DNA from: Acidobacteriota bacterium
Lineage (GTDB): Bacteria > Acidobacteriota > Terriglobia > Terriglobales > Acidobacteriaceae
Direction of reading: 5' to 3'
DNA length: 64,000 nt
Assembly (NCBI GenBank): GCA_016196065.1
Contig: JACPYL010000008.1
Span: 372,001 to 436,000, forward strand
This document shows, piece by piece, positions 9,069 through 18,518 of the stretch. Each line of letters begins with the position of its first letter. Position 1 is the stretch's first letter. The translations under genes were made by a program, and so were the position numbers. The notes under the pieces are model-generated. The model was not told the origin of the DNA. It was given only the letters and a program-made list of their open reading frames with translations, and searched no databases.

Positions 9069-9254
9069 CTACGCTGCCGTCACAAATTTTCCGAGCGCTA
9101 CCCGCAAGGTCAGAATGCGAGCCTTGCGGTCCTCGTAGGCAGCCAGTTCCTGGTCGGTAAAGTCCTCGATTTTTTGTTTGCCGAGAATCTCTACCTGGTC
9201 CTGCAGCAAATGGCACAGTTCGTCGGCAATCTGTTTCAACTCCATTGCATCCAT
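9069..9254 (-). CDS. Small helical protein of unknown function (61 aa)
   Basis: The sequence MELKQIADELCHLLQDQVEI, followed by FTDQELAAYEDRKARIL, shows continuous amphipathic helices and a single Cys, which suggests a two- or three-helix bundle. Initiation could be at 9254 or at the fourth codon (9245). It is convergent with the 58-residue gene at 8874. No function is assignable. Confidence 0.55.
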   Translation of the reverse strand: MDAMELKQIADELCHLLQDQVEILGKQKIEDFTDQELAAYEDRKARILTLRVALGKFVTAA

Positions 9255-9403
9255 ACCGGACTAGAAGACACCACAATGCCAGCATGAACAGTGAGGACGG
9301 CCACCCTTGGGTGTGAGCACCGTCACTCCCAAGCATGGCTATTGATTGTGGCCAGACGGAGTTGTCACGACCCGACGCACGCGCAAATTGCCGAAAAACG
9401 TCG

Positions 9404-9862
9404 CTACTTGGGCTCGGGACTTGAGTTTCCCATATCAACAACGACCTTCCAAGCGCCACCCTTCTGTTTTTTCCAGACTGACATGTACTTGCCGTAGCTG
9501 GCGACGATTTTGCCGTCTTTGTCTTTCGATTTGAAGACATAGTTCCCGAAGGTGTAGCCGAGATCGCCGGAGGCAGCCATATCTCCTCGGACCGGAGTCC
9601 ATGTGAGGGAGGTCCCTTCGGGCCAAGCGGGTTGCTTCGCGATCTCGTCGCGGGAGGTAATACCGCCACCGTTGTCGAGCTCGACACCATCTTCGGCAAA
9701 GTAGGAAACGAAGGCAGCGTGGCCGTGTTCAGCAACAGCTTGCGCAAATTCGGCTTCAAGCTTGAATAGAAGAGCGGTGCCTTTGGAGGGCATACTCTCC
9801 GCGAAAGTTGTGGTGGCAAGAAGGCTGAGCAGAACGAAACACAACGGGGCGATCTTCTTCAT
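9404..9862 (-). CDS. Secreted SnoaL/DUF4440-like protein
   Basis: A 152-residue protein beginning MKKIAPLCFVLLSLLATTTFAES, a standard signal peptide with AGGAAA placed five bases before the ATG at 9862. The frame remains open upstream to 10003, but that extension is Arg/Cys rich and overlaps the divergent gene, so I rejected it. The mature part has the NTF2-like pattern: first helix LEAEFAQAVAEHGHAAFVSYF, AEDGVELDNGGGITSRDEI, and closing strands YMSVWKKQKGGAWKVVVDMG. It is a distant paralogue in fold of the protein at 486-956. The function is unknown. Confidence 0.8.
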   Translation of the reverse strand: MKKIAPLCFVLLSLLATTTFAESMPSKGTALLFKLEAEFAQAVAEHGHAAFVSYFAEDGVELDNGGGITSRDEIAKQPAWPEGTSLTWTPVRGDMAASGDLGYTFGNYVFKSKDKDGKIVASYGKYMSVWKKQKGGAWKVVVDMGNSSPEPK

Positions 9863-9977
9863 GAAGTTTTCCTGGCTGCAACGGCGGCAGCGGTTTTGAC
9901 GAAATTCGAGCCAACACGTTATCACGCACGACCGGGTATTCGCCCGTGCTCCGCGCCTGTTAAACTCTTGCTCCAGA

Positions 9978-11174
9978 ATGAACAATTTTGGAATCACTTC
10001 CATGCGGCGACTAGAGTTGCACCTCCAATCGCCCGCTGATCGCCGCCGTAAACCGCTGCACTACCCGCAAGCATGGTTGGGCACTCTGCTGCTTCTCACT
10101 CTATTCCTGGCCGATGTGGCGCTGGGACAAGCTCCGGCGGGGGAGTTGCGCACGCCCGAAGAGAAGCACCTGCACAATGTCCGGCAGCTTACTTTTGGTG
10201 GACAGAATGCTGAAGCGTATTTCTCCGCCGACGGCAAGAAGCTGATCTTCCAGTCCACGCGCGACCAGCTGGAATGCGACCAGATCTTCACCATGAACGT
10301 GGACGGTTCGGATCAACGCATGGTCTCGACCGGCAAGGGACGCACCACGTGCAGCTATATTTTTCCGCATCAGGACAAGATTCTCTATGCCTCCACTCAC
10401 CTTGCCGACGCTGCCTGCCCGCCCCGGCCTGACTATTCCAAGGGATACGTGTGGGCGGTGTATCCGGGCTTTGACATCTTTACTGTGGATGATGTGCTAA
10501 CGCCGGCGCACCTCGATGGCTGCAGTAAGAAGAAGAAGAAGACGGGCAAGGTCGATCCCTGTGCGCCTCTACAACTGACCAAGACACCGGGATACGACGC
10601 GGAAGCGACGATTTCTGAAGATGGCAAGAAGATCGTCTTCACATCGATGCGCAATGGCGATCTCGACATCTACACGATGAACGCAGACGGCGGGCACGTA
10701 AAGCAACTCACTCACGAGTTGGGATACGACGGTGGGCCGTTCTTTTCTCCCGATCGAAAATGGATCGTTTATCGAGCTTACCATCCCAAGACTGATCAAG
10801 AGACGGCGGAATACAAAGAGCTGCTGAAGCAGAACCAGATTCGTCCCACCACGCTTGAACTCTGGATCATGAAAGCGGACGGCAGCGGCAAGCGGCAATT
10901 GACGAATGTGAATGCCGCCAGTTTTGGGCCCTCATTTTTTGCAGGCGGGAAGAAGATCATTTTCTCTACGAATCTGGGTGCAACAGGAGGCATGGGGAAC
11001 TTCGAACTCTATGCCATCAATTTCGACGGCAGCGGCCTGGAACGAATCACGTACAGCGAAGGGTTCGACGGCTTTCCCATGTTCAGTCCCGATGGCAAAC
11101 AGCTGGTGTGGATCTCGCATCGGAATGGGAAGGCTCCGCGCGAGAGCAACGTGTTCATTGCAGATTGGGAGTAA
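9978..11174 (+). CDS. Secreted TolB-like PD40 beta-propeller protein
   Basis: A 398-residue protein with an N-terminal hydrophobic segment (LLLLTLFLADVALG, residues 36-50) acting as signal or anchor. It then has at least five WD40-like PD40 repeats of the type RQLTFGGQNAEAYFSADGKKLIFQS, DGKKIVFTSMRNGDLDIYTM and EGFDGFPMFSPDGKQLVWIS. A Lys-rich loop with SKKKKKTGK interrupts the propeller near residue 180. Such propellers usually mediate periplasmic protein contacts. No catalytic domain is attached. ATG 9978 is taken as start. ATG 10002 is a plausible alternative. It is divergent from the DUF4440-like gene and 64 bases upstream of the MscS gene on the same strand. Confidence 0.85.
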   Translation: MNNFGITSMRRLELHLQSPADRRRKPLHYPQAWLGTLLLLTLFLADVALGQAPAGELRTPEEKHLHNVRQLTFGGQNAEAYFSADGKKLIFQSTRDQLECDQIFTMNVDGSDQRMVSTGKGRTTCSYIFPHQDKILYASTHLADAACPPRPDYSKGYVWAVYPGFDIFTVDDVLTPAHLDGCSKKKKKTGKVDPCAPLQLTKTPGYDAEATISEDGKKIVFTSMRNGDLDIYTMNADGGHVKQLTHELGYDGGPFFSPDRKWIVYRAYHPKTDQETAEYKELLKQNQIRPTTLELWIMKADGSGKRQLTNVNAASFGPSFFAGGKKIIFSTNLGATGGMGNFELYAINFDGSGLERITYSEGFDGFPMFSPDGKQLVWISHRNGKAPRESNVFIADWE

Positions 11175-11238
11175 GGACAGTAGTGAACGCGGAAGCAAGA
11201 GTTCGGATTGCAACGGGTAAAACCTGGCATCAGCACTT

Positions 11239-13026
11239 ATGAAATTTCCTCATTGGATCGTTGTGAGCGTCCTGCTGCTGCTGGTCATTGCGGCCGGGTC
11301 TGCGTACGTGGCAACACGCGACTCTTCGCATCCGGCAGCAACCGGCGGGCAGAGTCCACTGGTAGATCAGACACCGCTGCGAACGGCGCGGCAACTGACG
11401 CCTCTGGCATTGACGACGGAGGAGCAACGGCTGGCACAGGAAGCGGCCCGCATTGCCGACCATGAAGTCGATCTGGCTTTTGCCGATGCGCTTCGTGAAG
11501 CTTCCGAACATGAGGAAAAGGTCGATCCCAAGAACGAAGACCTTCTTCTCCGCATTCAACTTGCGCAGGCGACACTCGCCGACGAGCAAGCGCGAATCAA
11601 TCAACTGAAGGCCAAGGTTGCTTCCGCTAAGCCGGACGAAAAAGAAAGCCTGCAGGAGCAGATGGACCTGCTCGAAGCACAGCAGGCTCTGGACGAAGAT
11701 GAACTGGAAGACGCGCGTCAGGATTTGATCCGCGCCGGCGGCAATCCAGAAGGAATGATGCAGCGCCTGCGCGCCGAGCACGAAGCGGGACGCAACCAGG
11801 AATCGAGCGCTCCGATTGTGTCGCAGCCTGCGGCCATCGAACTGGAGGCCGGCAATCTGGCCGGCCAGGTGAGGGCATGGTGGTGGCTGGAGAACAAGCG
11901 CAGCAAGCTGGAATCAGCGCGACGCGACGCGAAGGCGCTGGGACAGCGCCTGCTCAGCCAGCACAATGTGTTGGAACAGCATGCCCAGGAAGAAGAATCG
12001 CGGAAACAGGTTGCCCGCCAGCAGGCGTCCGGCTTACGCAAGAACGTCGAAGAGGGCGGAGGTTCCAAACAAGAGACTGCCGATGCAGTGAAGTCTCTCA
12101 AACACTTCTCCAACGATCAAAAACAGCTTTCTGATTTCGATAAACGAATCCAGGATCAGCAGGAACTGGGCGATGTCTATGGCAACTGGGCCGACATGGT
12201 CGCGTCGCAGCAGCGTTCTGCGGTCCACGCAATGCTGCGATCGGTTCTCTGGATCTTGCTGATCGTCGTTCTCGGATATGTGGGGAGCCGTATTGTGGAT
12301 GCGTTCCTGACCGGGGCGCAGGCCGAGCGGAAACACATGTTCTCCCTCCGTGCCGTGCTGCGGTTCGCTTTGCAGGCGCTGGTGGTCCTGCTGGTCGTAT
12401 TCGTGATTATCGGCACGCCGAGTCAGATGCCGACCGTTCTCGGCCTTGCCGGTGCCGGATTGACGGTCGCTTTGAAGGATTTCATTGTCGGCTTCGTAGG
12501 CTGGTTTGTCCTGATGGGCCGCAACGGAATTCGCGTGGGAGACTGGGTCGAAATCAACGGCGTAGTCGGCGAAGTGATCGAGATCGGACTGCTACGCACG
12601 GTGCTGATGGAGACTGGCAACTGGACGGACACGGGCCATCCTACGGGGCGAAAAGTCGCCTTCGTCAACAGCTTCGCGATCGAGGGGCACTTTTTTAACT
12701 TTTCGACAGCTGGGCAGTGGCTGTGGGATGAGTTGCAGGTGCTTATCCCGTCGGGAACAAGTCCTTACGCGCTGGTGGAGTCGATCCAGAAACTCGTGCA
12801 AGAAGAGACGCATGCTGGGTCTACTCTGGCCGAACAGGAATGGAAAGCGTCGACCAAGAATCGATTGCAATCGCTATCTGTGATTCCGGCGATCCATCTC
12901 AGGCCGACCGGGGCCGGGGTGGAGATGCAAATCCGCTACATCACCAGCGCGCACGAACGCTACGCGATGCGCTCCCGGATGTACGAAAAAATCGTCGGGC
13001 TAATGCAAAGCGGGGCGAAACCATAG
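11239..13026 (+). CDS. MscS-family mechanosensitive channel with long periplasmic coiled coil
   Basis: A 595-residue membrane protein. Residues 6-24 form a signal/anchor helix. About 55-165 and 215-330 are strongly charged and heptad-like (coiled coils rich in E, Q, A and L). Three transmembrane helices follow from about 330 to 430. The pore-lining TM3 includes VLGLAGAGLTVALKDFIVGF, the Gly/Ala helix typical of MscS. The beta domain follows (IRVGDWVEINGVVGEVIEIG), then the alpha/beta cytoplasmic vestibule. The family releases solutes under membrane tension. The large extra-membrane coiled coil makes this a long MscK-like variant. It lies 64 bases after the PD40 gene. Confidence 0.92.
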   Translation: MKFPHWIVVSVLLLLVIAAGSAYVATRDSSHPAATGGQSPLVDQTPLRTARQLTPLALTTEEQRLAQEAARIADHEVDLAFADALREASEHEEKVDPKNEDLLLRIQLAQATLADEQARINQLKAKVASAKPDEKESLQEQMDLLEAQQALDEDELEDARQDLIRAGGNPEGMMQRLRAEHEAGRNQESSAPIVSQPAAIELEAGNLAGQVRAWWWLENKRSKLESARRDAKALGQRLLSQHNVLEQHAQEEESRKQVARQQASGLRKNVEEGGGSKQETADAVKSLKHFSNDQKQLSDFDKRIQDQQELGDVYGNWADMVASQQRSAVHAMLRSVLWILLIVVLGYVGSRIVDAFLTGAQAERKHMFSLRAVLRFALQALVVLLVVFVIIGTPSQMPTVLGLAGAGLTVALKDFIVGFVGWFVLMGRNGIRVGDWVEINGVVGEVIEIGLLRTVLMETGNWTDTGHPTGRKVAFVNSFAIEGHFFNFSTAGQWLWDELQVLIPSGTSPYALVESIQKLVQEETHAGSTLAEQEWKASTKNRLQSLSVIPAIHLRPTGAGVEMQIRYITSAHERYAMRSRMYEKIVGLMQSGAKP

Positions 13027-13090
13027 GTGATTGGGCATTTCATTTGGTAGACTCAATCGTCTTAAAAGGTCAGACCTCCACTTTCCATCC

Positions 13091-16051
13091 ATGATCGGCC
13101 AGACGATCTCTCACTACCGCATCGTTGAAAAGCTGGGTGGCGGCGGCATGGGCGTGGTGTACAAGGCGGAAGATACGCGCCTGCACCGCTTCGTGGCATT
13201 GAAGTTCCTGCCCGACGACGTGGCGCGCGATCCCCAGGCGCTGGGACGTTTTCAACGCGAGGCGCAAGCAGCGTCTGCTCTGAATCATCCCAATATCTGC
13301 ACGATTTACGACATCGGCGAAGAGGACGGCAAGGCGTTCATCGTCATGGAATTTCTGGACGGTGCAACCCTTAAGCATCTGATCGGCAATCAGCCGATGG
13401 AGATGGAAGCATTGCTGGCGCTCGCCATCGAGATCGCGGATGCGCTCGACGCAGCGCATGCGGGTGGAATTGTCCACCGGGATATCAAGCCCGCCAATAT
13501 CTTTGTCACGCGCCGCGCACACGCGAAAATTCTTGACTTCGGATTGGCAAAGCTCGCGCCTTCCGCCGCTCGAAGCGCGGACACGTTGGCCGCCACCGCG
13601 CAAATGACGGCGGCGAACGATCAACACCTGACGAGTCCGGGATCGACCATGGGCACGGTTGCCTATATGTCGCCGGAACAGGCCAAGGGCAAGGACCTCG
13701 ACGGCCGTACCGACCTGTTCTCGTTCGGCGCGGTGCTCTATGAAATGGCGACCGGCACGCTGCCGTTTCGAGGAGACACTTCGGCACTGATTTTCAAGGC
13801 GATTCTCGACGGCACACCGACCTCGCCAGTTCGATTGAATCCGGATATGCCGCCGCAGCTCGAAGACATCATCAACAAGTCCCTGGAGAAGGACCGCAAC
13901 CTGCGCTATCAGCATGCGGCGGACTTGCGCGCCGACCTGCAACGATTGAAGCGAGACACGGAGTCGGGACGAGCGGTAGCGGCGAGTTCCGGGAAAGTCG
14001 CGGTTGCGCAAGAGGCGCCTCCCGCTGTCCCTCCAGCGAGCGGACCTCAATCCGCACAGATATCCTCTGGCCCGGTCCCCCATGCATCGTGGCCGCCAGC
14101 GCCCGGTGCGCCGTTTCCCGTCGGTGCGACCGCCTCGACCCGCAAAGGACATTGGCGCATCGTCATCCCCGCAGCAATCGCAGTCGTGGTTGCGATGGTC
14201 GCGGCGGCGTTGTACTTCCGCCCCGCCCGGGCAGCGAAGTTGACGGAGAAAGACACGATTGTATTAGCGGACTTCGCTAACACGACCGGCGATCCCGTAT
14301 TCGATGGCACCTTGAAACAGGCGTTGGCAGTGGATCTCGAACAGTCACCATTCCTGCGTGTGATCCCTCCGTCGAAGGTACAGGAGATACTGGGGTTCAT
14401 GGGACGGTCTCCGAGCGAGCGGCTTACTTCTGATCTGGCGCGCGATCTCTGTATGCGCGCAGGCAGCAAAGCGATGCTATCGGGATCGGTCGCCAGCTTG
14501 GGAACGCAATATGTGCTCACGCTTAATGCCATCAACTGCCAGACGGGAGATTCGCTGGCGCAGGAACAAGCGCAGGCATCCAGCAAAGAACAGGTGCTGA
14601 CGGCTTTGGGAAGCGCGGCTTCAAGTCTGCGGGGCAAGTTGGGCGAGTCGCTGGCGTCGGTGAAACAGTTTGATGTGCCGATCGATCAGGTTACGACTTC
14701 TTCCCTGGAAGCGTTGAAGGCGTTCACCTTGGGCAGCGTGGAATTTGAACAAGGCCGGGAGCGGGAGTCTTTGCCGTTCTACAAGCATGCGGTGGAACTG
14801 GATCCGAACTTCGCATGGGTCTACGCGCGCATGGGAACGATCTACTCGAACGCCGGGGAACGGGAGCCGGCGATCGAAAATACTCGCAAGGCGTACGAAC
14901 TTCGCGACCGGGTCAGCGAGCGGGAGAAGTATTACATCACAGAACACTATTACCAGACGGTCACGGGCGAGTTGGAAAAAGAGATGGAGACCCTGCAACT
15001 CTATGGTCGTACCTATCCCAACGACCCGACCCCCAACCACAACCTGACGGTCGGTTATGAGCAGATGGGGGATTATGAGAAGGCCGCGGAATCGGGCCGG
15101 GAGAGCTTACGAGTGGATCCGAATTCCGCCACTGGGTATCTCAATCTGGCCTACGCGTACTGGGGCAGCGGCCGGTTCGATGAGGCATGGCAGACCACGA
15201 ACCAGGGGCTGAAGCTGTTTCCGGAGAGCGAGGCGAATCATTTTGCTGCTTATTTTCTCTCTCTCGTAGAAGGCAAGGCGGACGTCGCGGCGCGCGAACT
15301 GGCGTGGAGTAAAGGCAAGTCCGGGGAATTTCGTGTTCTACGATTGCAGGCGATGGACAACTTGGACACAGGGAAATTGCGAGAGTCGCGAGAGATTTTG
15401 GAGCACGCGTTCCGACTGGAGAAAGATCAGGGCCTGGTCGAGGTTGCCGCGTCTGACTTGGCGTGGCTGGCCGTGATCGAGGCTGATTTTGGAAACTGCG
15501 AACGCGCCAAGCAAGATGCCGCTATTGCCCATGCGAACCAGACACGGGATGCCTCGGTGCTGGCAGCGATGGTGTTTGCGACTTGCGGGGACAGGTCGAA
15601 AGCGGAAGGCATCGCTGCCGATGTTGCCCAGAAATATCCAGCAGATACTTTTGCGCAGAAGGCAGACATCCCGCAGATTCGCGCAAGGATTGAAGTGCAG
15701 CGCGGGGGCGCCGCGAAAGCGGTGGAGTTTCTGGCTCCCTCGGAAGCTTATCAGTTCGGCTTCGTTGAGGGTGGCATTCCTGCCTATCTGCGCGGCCTGG
15801 CTTACCTGCAAATGAAACAAGGCCCGCAAGCGGTTGCCGAGTTCCAAAAGATTCTGGACCACCACAACATGCTTGCGCCCACACCCTATTTAAGCCTGTC
15901 GAAACTGGGGCTGGCGCGTGCCTATGCGCTGTCCGGCGATTCCGCAAAAGCCCGGACGGCTTACCAGGATTTCTTTACGTCCTGGAAAGACGGCGATCCG
16001 GATATTCCAATCCTCAAAGCAGCGACGATGGAGTACGCGAAGCTGAAGTAA
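13091..16051 (+). CDS. Transmembrane Ser/Thr protein kinase with C-terminal TPR array
   Basis: A 986-residue protein. The Hanks-type kinase spans residues 1-285. It has the glycine loop [13 protein letters not shown], catalytic Lys in [18 protein letters not shown] (catalytic loop), ILDFGLAKL (DFG) and [10 protein letters not shown] (APE region). A Pro/Ala linker leads to one membrane helix at about 355-375 ([20 protein letters not shown]). The following 150 residues resemble the TolB/FlgO-like segment ([17 protein letters not shown]) seen in such kinases. Residues 540-986 hold TPR-like helical pairs ([40 protein letters not shown]). The ATG at 13091 starts exactly at [15 protein letters not shown]. 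The upstream extension to 13031 is unlikely. It probably signals across the inner membrane. The ligand is unknown. Confidence 0.95.
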   Translation: MIGQTISHYRIVEKLGGGGMGVVYKAEDTRLHRFVALKFLPDDVARDPQALGRFQREAQAASALNHPNICTIYDIGEEDGKAFIVMEFLDGATLKHLIGNQPMEMEALLALAIEIADALDAAHAGGIVHRDIKPANIFVTRRAHAKILDFGLAKLAPSAARSADTLAATAQMTAANDQHLTSPGSTMGTVAYMSPEQAKGKDLDGRTDLFSFGAVLYEMATGTLPFRGDTSALIFKAILDGTPTSPVRLNPDMPPQLEDIINKSLEKDRNLRYQHAADLRADLQRLKRDTESGRAVAASSGKVAVAQEAPPAVPPASGPQSAQISSGPVPHASWPPAPGAPFPVGATASTRKGHWRIVIPAAIAVVVAMVAAALYFRPARAAKLTEKDTIVLADFANTTGDPVFDGTLKQALAVDLEQSPFLRVIPPSKVQEILGFMGRSPSERLTSDLARDLCMRAGSKAMLSGSVASLGTQYVLTLNAINCQTGDSLAQEQAQASSKEQVLTALGSAASSLRGKLGESLASVKQFDVPIDQVTTSSLEALKAFTLGSVEFEQGRERESLPFYKHAVELDPNFAWVYARMGTIYSNAGEREPAIENTRKAYELRDRVSEREKYYITEHYYQTVTGELEKEMETLQLYGRTYPNDPTPNHNLTVGYEQMGDYEKAAESGRESLRVDPNSATGYLNLAYAYWGSGRFDEAWQTTNQGLKLFPESEANHFAAYFLSLVEGKADVAARELAWSKGKSGEFRVLRLQAMDNLDTGKLRESREILEHAFRLEKDQGLVEVAASDLAWLAVIEADFGNCERAKQDAAIAHANQTRDASVLAAMVFATCGDRSKAEGIAADVAQKYPADTFAQKADIPQIRARIEVQRGGAAKAVEFLAPSEAYQFGFVEGGIPAYLRGLAYLQMKQGPQAVAEFQKILDHHNMLAPTPYLSLSKLGLARAYALSGDSAKARTAYQDFFTSWKDGDPDIPILKAATMEYAKLK

Positions 16052-16084
16052 CGCTGCAGCATTTAAACCGCTCCCAAGACACGA

Positions 16085-16103
16085 GCAAGCCGCGTCTCTA
16101 CAT
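16085..16103 (+). repeat. Half copy of the GCAAGCCGCGTCTCTACAT repeat
   Basis: It matches one arm of the inverted repeat at 56624-56683 (right arm GGCAAGCCGTGTCTCTAC). The partner arm is missing or degraded here. It lies 33 bases after the kinase gene. Confidence 0.6.
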
Positions 16104-16183
16104 TTGATTTCTTTATACGGTGGTAGATATTTTCACCGCCCCAGCGTACTATCTCGCATCGCTAGTTCGGGGAGAACGCCACT

Positions 16184-16696
16184 ATGATCCTGGGAATGTC
16201 GCTCGCTACGTTTACTGCTTTTCATACTGCCCTTAGCTTGATCGGGATCGTTGCGGGCCTGGTCGTTGCTTACGGAATGCTCAGCGGAAAGACCATAGAA
16301 AAGTGGACCAATCTATTCCTGCTGACAACAGTGTTAACCAGTGCGACCGGATTTCTATTCCCGGTTGAGCATCTCCTGCCGTCTCACATCGTCGGCACGA
16401 TCTCGCTGGTGGTGCTGGCCGGGGCGCTGACGGCACGTTATGCCTTTCATCTGGCCGGTGGATGGCGCAAAACGTATGTGTTCACCGCGATGATCGCGCT
16501 CTATCTCAACTGCTTCGTGCTGATAGTGCAGCTCTTCCTCAAAGTGCCGAGCCTGCATGCTATGGCTCCGAAGGGACAAGAGCCTCCTTTCCTGATTTCG
16601 CAGCTAGTACTGCTGGCCCTGTTCATCGGGCTCACCATCAAAGCAGCGAAGGGGTTTCGCGCCGCAACAGCTCCGGCATTGCGACGAGCCGCTTAA
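16184..16696 (+). CDS. Small inner-membrane protein of unknown function
   Basis: 170 residues with five predicted membrane helices (TALSLIGIVAGLVVAYGML, WTNLFLLTTVLTSATGFLF, HIVGTISLVVLAGALTARYAF, YVFTAMIALYLNCFVLIVQ, ISQLVLLALFIGLTIKAA). The tail is short and basic (FRAATAPALRRAA). GGGGAGA precedes the ATG at 16184 by seven bases. It converges on the helical-repeat gene at 16726. I do not recognise a named family. DoxX-like proteins have a similar size, but the sequence match is not convincing. Confidence 0.75.
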   Translation: MILGMSLATFTAFHTALSLIGIVAGLVVAYGMLSGKTIEKWTNLFLLTTVLTSATGFLFPVEHLLPSHIVGTISLVVLAGALTARYAFHLAGGWRKTYVFTAMIALYLNCFVLIVQLFLKVPSLHAMAPKGQEPPFLISQLVLLALFIGLTIKAAKGFRAATAPALRRAA

Positions 16697-16725
16697 CGCG
16701 CGCGCTCAACGATCGGCAGGCGGGG

Positions 16726-17496
16726 TCAGAGAGAAGGACGGCTCTGATGTTCTCGCAGGATCTGTTCCTTGATTCGGCCCGGCAATCGCGAAGTATTGAG
16801 GACATCACGCAAGAGCGGTTCGGGCAGTCCCTGGCTGAATTCGAGTGCCCGCGCGAGCGACAAATACTCCGTACGTAGCAGGGCGATCCGCAATTCCCTG
16901 CGATACGACCACTTCGCGTGGTGCGCCACTGCCTGCACCATGTAGGCCTTCGCTTCCGGACGCAACACTGCCTGGATCACAAAAGTCTCTGTGAGTCGGG
17001 CATTTTCCAGTGCGATCTGCATGACGCGGGCGTCGCCATCCAGCAGCATGGCCCCGGCTACCCGGCCCGATCCGCGGCGGGCGAGGGCGAGGCGTTCCCC
17101 GAGTGTAACCGTCTTCAAACGCGAAATGAGGAGATCATCCGTAGCAACTTTCACATCGGCAGGCACACCCGGAGTGAGCGCGATCTTCATCAAGTCAAAA
17201 GTGTAGAACTGACGAATCAGCGGGATCGAAATCTGGCGAGGCGTGTGCGGATGACTGGCGACAGCGAGCCTCACCTTACGCAGCTTCAGAACACTGGTGT
17301 TCTTTCCCAGCCGGTCCAGGACGTCCACAGGTAAGTCCGCCCACTTGAGCAGTGACAGGGCGAGATCCTCTGTCAGCGCCGGATTCGCAGCCGCACGCAG
17401 AAGTTCCTCCGGTGAAATGTTGTGGGTGAAACTCTCAAGCGAAGCCGGAACCGCTGAAGCTGGGGGTGCCTCTGCGTTTTCATTTTCGCGAATCAT
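16726..17496 (-). CDS. Helical-repeat protein, paralogous to the one at 60535-61794
   Basis: A 256-residue soluble protein, almost wholly helical, with no signal peptide. Repeated helix pairs are visible, such as VRLAVASHPHTPRQISIPLI (about residues 90-110) and ERLALARRGSGRVAGAMLLD (about 145-165). The latter closely parallels GRIALAMRGSKEERSILIRD in the protein at 60535-61794, and the segments after it can be aligned to both C-termini. The start at 17496 (MIRENENAEAPP) lies five bases after the stop of the BadF-type gene, which implies translational coupling. Upstream in-frame codons overlap that gene and are rejected. It may be a HEAT-like scaffold. The function is unknown. Confidence 0.8.
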   Translation of the reverse strand: MIRENENAEAPPASAVPASLESFTHNISPEELLRAAANPALTEDLALSLLKWADLPVDVLDRLGKNTSVLKLRKVRLAVASHPHTPRQISIPLIRQFYTFDLMKIALTPGVPADVKVATDDLLISRLKTVTLGERLALARRGSGRVAGAMLLDGDARVMQIALENARLTETFVIQAVLRPEAKAYMVQAVAHHAKWSYRRELRIALLRTEYLSLARALEFSQGLPEPLLRDVLNTSRLPGRIKEQILREHQSRPSL

Positions 17497-17501
17497 ACGG
17501 T

Positions 17502-18419
17502 TTAGCCTGCCTTCAACTTCCCTGCCCGGCGCGCCAGTGTCAGCGCTCCTTCCACGGGTTCGATCAACTCGCTTTGCAGTTCGACGCCCGGGAAGCGGGC
17601 ATGTAGACAATTGTAGAAAACCTGGCGCACTTCGGTGGACTGACGAAAGACACTGCCCGTCATGGCTACTGGGGCATGGGGAGCCTTGGGCATCAGGCGG
17701 CTAATGACCTTGGCCGTTAGGCCAGCTAGCTGCGATCCGGCGTCGGCCAGGATTGCGCGAGCCATGGAATCGCGCTCGGCAGCCGCCTTGAGGACAATGG
17801 GGAAAAGCCGCGGGAAATCAGGTGAGGGTTCCGAGTTGGCAGTTTCTACGAGTGCGCTCAAATCACGCAAATTCCAGGCTTGAAGCACCAAATCGGAAAG
17901 AGCCGTTTGCTGCCCTGCATCGCGGGCGCGCAGGATCATCGAGACGGCATGCTTGCCGATCCAGTGCCCGGAGCCTTCGTCCGAGATTGCGAATCCCCAG
18001 CCACCGGCGCGGGCCGTACGGCCGGTGGCGTCGCGTCCATAGACGATCGAACCTGTGCCCGCGGCAACGATTACTCCGGGCCCAGTACCGAAGGCTGCCT
18101 CGAGGGCGATCACCATGTCTCCGACAACTTCGACCAAGGCGGGAGTCAGTTCCGCGAGGATGCTTTGAACTTTGGCTGCAATTTCGGGCCGGGCTGCTCC
18201 GGCCGCACCAACGCAGATGTTTCGGATATGAGCCGGTTCAATCTTTGCGGAAGTGCATGCTTCCCGTATGCAAGCGTGTAACGATTCGCGAGCCAGCGCT
18301 TCGCCAGAACGGATGATGTTGCTGCCTCCGGCGACGGCCGTGGCCAGAGTCCTTGTTTCGTCACCCAGGGCGCAGCGAGTTTTCGTGCCGCCGCCGTCGA
18401 TGCCAAGGTAAAACGCCAC
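17502..18419 (-). CDS. BadF/BadG/BcrA/BcrD-type ATPase, probable N-acetylglucosamine kinase
   Basis: A 305-residue ASKHA-fold kinase. The phosphate-1 loop DGGGTKTRCALGD is at residues 8-20. VGAAGAARPEI follows near 70. GTGSIVYGRDATGR, GGWGFAISDEGSGHWIGKHA near 145-170, and the closing adenosine loop VAMTGSVF complete the family pattern. Bacterial members of this size phosphorylate GlcNAc or related amino sugars, often from cell-wall recycling. The substrate here is inferred from the family only. The next gene on the same strand begins five bases downstream, so the two are probably an operon. It diverges from the APC permease at 18519, with 99 bases between them. Confidence 0.85.
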   Translation of the reverse strand: MAFYLGIDGGGTKTRCALGDETRTLATAVAGGSNIIRSGEALARESLHACIREACTSAKIEPAHIRNICVGAAGAARPEIAAKVQSILAELTPALVEVVGDMVIALEAAFGTGPGVIVAAGTGSIVYGRDATGRTARAGGWGFAISDEGSGHWIGKHAVSMILRARDAGQQTALSDLVLQAWNLRDLSALVETANSEPSPDFPRLFPIVLKAAAERDSMARAILADAGSQLAGLTAKVISRLMPKAPHAPVAMTGSVFRQSTEVRQVFYNCLHARFPGVELQSELIEPVEGALTLARRAGKLKAG

Positions 18420-18518
18420 GCGGTATTTCTATCACAGCATGACTTATATTTCCGGGGACATTGTTGTTCTGTAAGATGGCTAGCGACTCCTAAAGCGCAT
18501 CGTTCTCAGAAACCGGCT

